Source of the DNA: Candidatus Aerophobota bacterium
GTDB taxonomy: Bacteria; Aerophobota; Aerophobia; Aerophobales; B3-G15
Assembly (NCBI GenBank): GCA_011372105.1
Contig: DRTT01000163.1
Coordinates: 1 to 6,612, forward strand
Reading direction: 5' to 3'
Length of the DNA stretch: 6,612 nt
In this document: positions 5,285 through 6,612 of the stretch, in pieces
Layout of the letters: each line of letters opens with the position of its first letter
Numbering within the stretch: the first letter of the stretch is position 1
Translations under genes and position numbers: made by a program
The notes under the pieces: model-generated
Database searches by the model: none
What the model saw: the letters and a program-made list of their open reading frames with translations, nothing else
What the model was told of the DNA's origin: nothing

Positions 5285-5569
5285 TTAAATTGTTTCCTCA
5301 AGACTCACCTTCCATGCCCAAAGTTCATCAGCGGGAAATTTTTCTCTGAGCTTTTTTATCTCGTCCTTGAACCTTTCCACTTCCTCCTTTTCCACCGACG
5401 TAAGAACAGCATGATACTCCCCAGGCCAAACATGGGTTCCCATGTGCTTTTCCTTCCACTTCCCTTTAATCTTATCCCACTTTATGTACCTTTCAAGAGA
5501 GAGCCTCTCAAGTAAAGCTTCTACCTCCTCCTCAAGAACTTCCTCGTAAATAACTAAAAAAAGATACAT
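5285..5569 (-). CDS. Small PII-like RND transporter-associated protein (PG0541-type)
   Basis: A 94-residue soluble protein starting MYLFLVIYEEVLEEEVEALL. The beta-alpha-beta pattern (strand 1-8, helix about 9-22, central loop WKEKHMGTHVWPGEYHAVL at about 37-55, helix KEEVERFKDEIKKLREKF, final strand) resembles the ferredoxin-like fold of PII proteins. I recall such proteins encoded beside RND permeases and named the PG0541 family; that name is from memory. They may bind a ligand or metal and modulate the pump; this is inference. The start is ATG at 5569 because GAGGG (5577-5581), overlapping the permease stop codon, lies 7 nt upstream. A longer frame from TTG at 5614 would add 15 basic residues and lies within the permease gene. 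The gene follows the permease by 10 nt, so the two are an operon and probably coupled. Confidence 0.7.
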   Translation of the reverse strand: MYLFLVIYEEVLEEEVEALLERLSLERYIKWDKIKGKWKEKHMGTHVWPGEYHAVLTSVEKEEVERFKDEIKKLREKFPADELWAWKVSLEETI

Positions 5570-5579
5570 TCTTCTTCCC

Positions 5580-6612
5580 TCAGACTTTTGACTTTTTCTC
5601 TTTCCTCTGTTCAAAGAGAGTATAAATCACCGGTATCACAAGTAAGGTGATAAACGTTCCTGCAAGAAGTCCTCCAATAACAGAGCGAGCCATTGGAGCC
5701 CAGTTCTCTGCTCCGGGACCTATTTCAAGAGCAAGGGGAATCATGGCTAAAATCGTGGTTGAGGCTGTCATTAAAACAGGGCGAAGTCTTATCTTTCCTG
5801 CTTCTTTTGCTGCATCAAAAATACCTCTGCCTCTCTGACGCAAAAGATTTGTGTAGTCAATAAGAACAATTGAATTGTTAACCACTATCCCAACAAGCAT
5901 TATTATTCCTATCATGGAAATTACGCTTAAAGTGGTGCCTGTCAAAAAGAGCATCCACACAACTCCTATCAAAGAAAGAGGTATTGTTAAAAAGACGATA
6001 AAGGGGTCTCTCAAAGATTCAAATTCTGATGCCATAACCATGTAAACAAGAAACATTGCGACTATCAAGGCATATCCAAGCCACAGAAGCGATTTTTGCA
6101 TATCTTCTCCACTTCCTCCTACACTCCACTGGAACCCGGGAGGAAAGTTGATTTTTGAAATTTCTCTTTCAACATCACTTATGACACTTCCAAGAGGTCT
6201 TCCTGCTACACGGAAGGATATCTCAGCAACTCTCTTCTGGTCTTTTCTTTTAATTGTAAGAGGAGCATGGGTGTAAACTGCATTCACCACATCCTGCAAT
6301 TTAACATAGACTCCTTTGGGAGTTAAAATATTAAGTCTTAGAATATCTTCAATTCTGGATCTATCTTTCTTTTTCAATCTTACAAGAACATCATATTCTT
6401 TTCCTTTTTCCTTGTATCTTGAGGCAACAGAGCCCTGAATAGCAGTATGTATCAGGCGAGAAACATAGGAGGTGGAAAGTCCAAGGTCGTACATTTTTTC
6501 TCTTCTATAGCTTAAACTTACCTGAGGGCGACCTTTCTCACCAAGGCTATTTTCCACATCCACGACACCAGGTATGTTTTTCACCTTCTCCTCAACAAGC
6601 AAAGAAAGTTCC
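5580..6612 (-). CDS. RND family efflux permease, C-terminal third (N-terminus beyond window)
   Basis: The frame is open to the right edge, so this is the last 343 or so residues of a protein usually 1,000-1,050 long. It begins in the periplasmic PN/docking region (KVKNIPGVVDV, then RPQVSLSYRREKMYDLGL), passes the pore part (SVGGSGEDMQKS), and ends in five transmembrane helices corresponding to TM8-TM12. These include LWLGYALIVAMFLVYMVM, FIVFLTIPLSLIGVVWMLFL, the TM10 motif GIVVNNSIVLID, RLRPVLMTASTTILAMIPL and GGLLAGTFITLLVIPVIYTL. The NNSIVLID form resembles the HAE1 drug/amphiphile pumps rather than the heavy-metal CzcA group. The protein sits in the inner membrane, driven by protons, usually with a membrane-fusion protein and outer-membrane channel encoded nearby but outside this window. 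It ends in a basic cytoplasmic tail and is followed by the PII-like gene 10 nt downstream. Confidence 0.93.
   Translation of the reverse strand, partial: ELSLLVEEKVKNIPGVVDVENSLGEKGRPQVSLSYRREKMYDLGLSTSYVSRLIHTAIQGSVASRYKEKGKEYDVLVRLKKKDRSRIEDILRLNILTPKGVYVKLQDVVNAVYTHAPLTIKRKDQKRVAEISFRVAGRPLGSVISDVEREISKINFPPGFQWSVGGSGEDMQKSLLWLGYALIVAMFLVYMVMASEFESLRDPFIVFLTIPLSLIGVVWMLFLTGTTLSVISMIGIIMLVGIVVNNSIVLIDYTNLLRQRGRGIFDAAKEAGKIRLRPVLMTASTTILAMIPLALEIGPGAENWAPMARSVIGGLLAGTFITLLVIPVIYTLFEQRKEKKSKV

Noticed and set aside
5570..5614. TTG start at 5614 extending the PII-like protein by 15 residues
   Set aside because: It lies within the permease coding sequence and adds a basic, non-homologous tail; ATG 5569 has a well-spaced GAGGG.
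6600..6602. TTG at 6602 as the start of the permease
   Set aside because: The frame stays open to the window edge with RND-like residues (ELS) before it, and the RND family needs about 700 more residues upstream.

Overview
This is an AT-rich (about 40% GC by eye) chromosomal window from a bacterium. The proteins are rich in Lys, Glu and Ile, Shine-Dalgarno sites are purine-rich, and -35/-10 boxes are clear. A DUF1841 protein, a DRG-like TGS GTPase, a PyrK-type flavoprotein, HU, an Mth938-fold protein and an RND pump with a small PII-like partner fit a thermophilic, anaerobic Gram-negative lineage such as Thermodesulfobacteriota. That placement is inference from protein flavour only. No mobile element, CRISPR array, rRNA or tRNA was seen.

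Layout from left to right. Positions 1-1504 hold a minus-strand unit: a good promoter (1477-1504), a DRG-like TGS-domain GTPase (453-1448) and a DUF1841 protein that runs off the left edge (1-416). Positions 1517-1578 are a C-rich, G-poor stretch on the minus strand that separates this unit from the next and looks like a Rho-utilisation site. Positions 1586-4452 hold a second minus-strand unit: a consensus-like promoter (4425-4452), an unusually long leader of about 160 nt, a short sigma-70-family factor, PyrK (electron-transfer subunit of class 1B dihydroorotate dehydrogenase) and a DUF72/YecE-like protein. Gaps are 19 and 2 nt, so they are probably co-transcribed.

The sigma gene diverges from a gene for the nucleoid protein HU (4593-4865), whose promoter (4498-4526) lies back-to-back with the sigma promoter. 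HU is followed by a strong 15-bp hairpin, whose U-tract is better on the minus strand than on the plus strand. A plus-strand Mth938-like gene (4938-5282) follows with no ribosome-binding site. It meets, tail to tail with only 2 bp between stop codons, a minus-strand pair: a small PII-like transporter-associated protein (5285-5569) and the C-terminal third of an RND efflux permease (5580-6612, cut by the right edge).

Functionally the window mixes housekeeping (HU, sigma factor, pyrimidine synthesis), a ribosome-type GTPase and an efflux pump. No obvious new multi-gene system is present. The most interesting signals are regulatory: the orientation of the 4872-4911 hairpin and the likely antisense transcript over the Mth938-like gene, the SD-less start of that gene, the sigma leader, the C-rich intergenic stretch, and an orphan pyrK placed in a sigma-factor operon.
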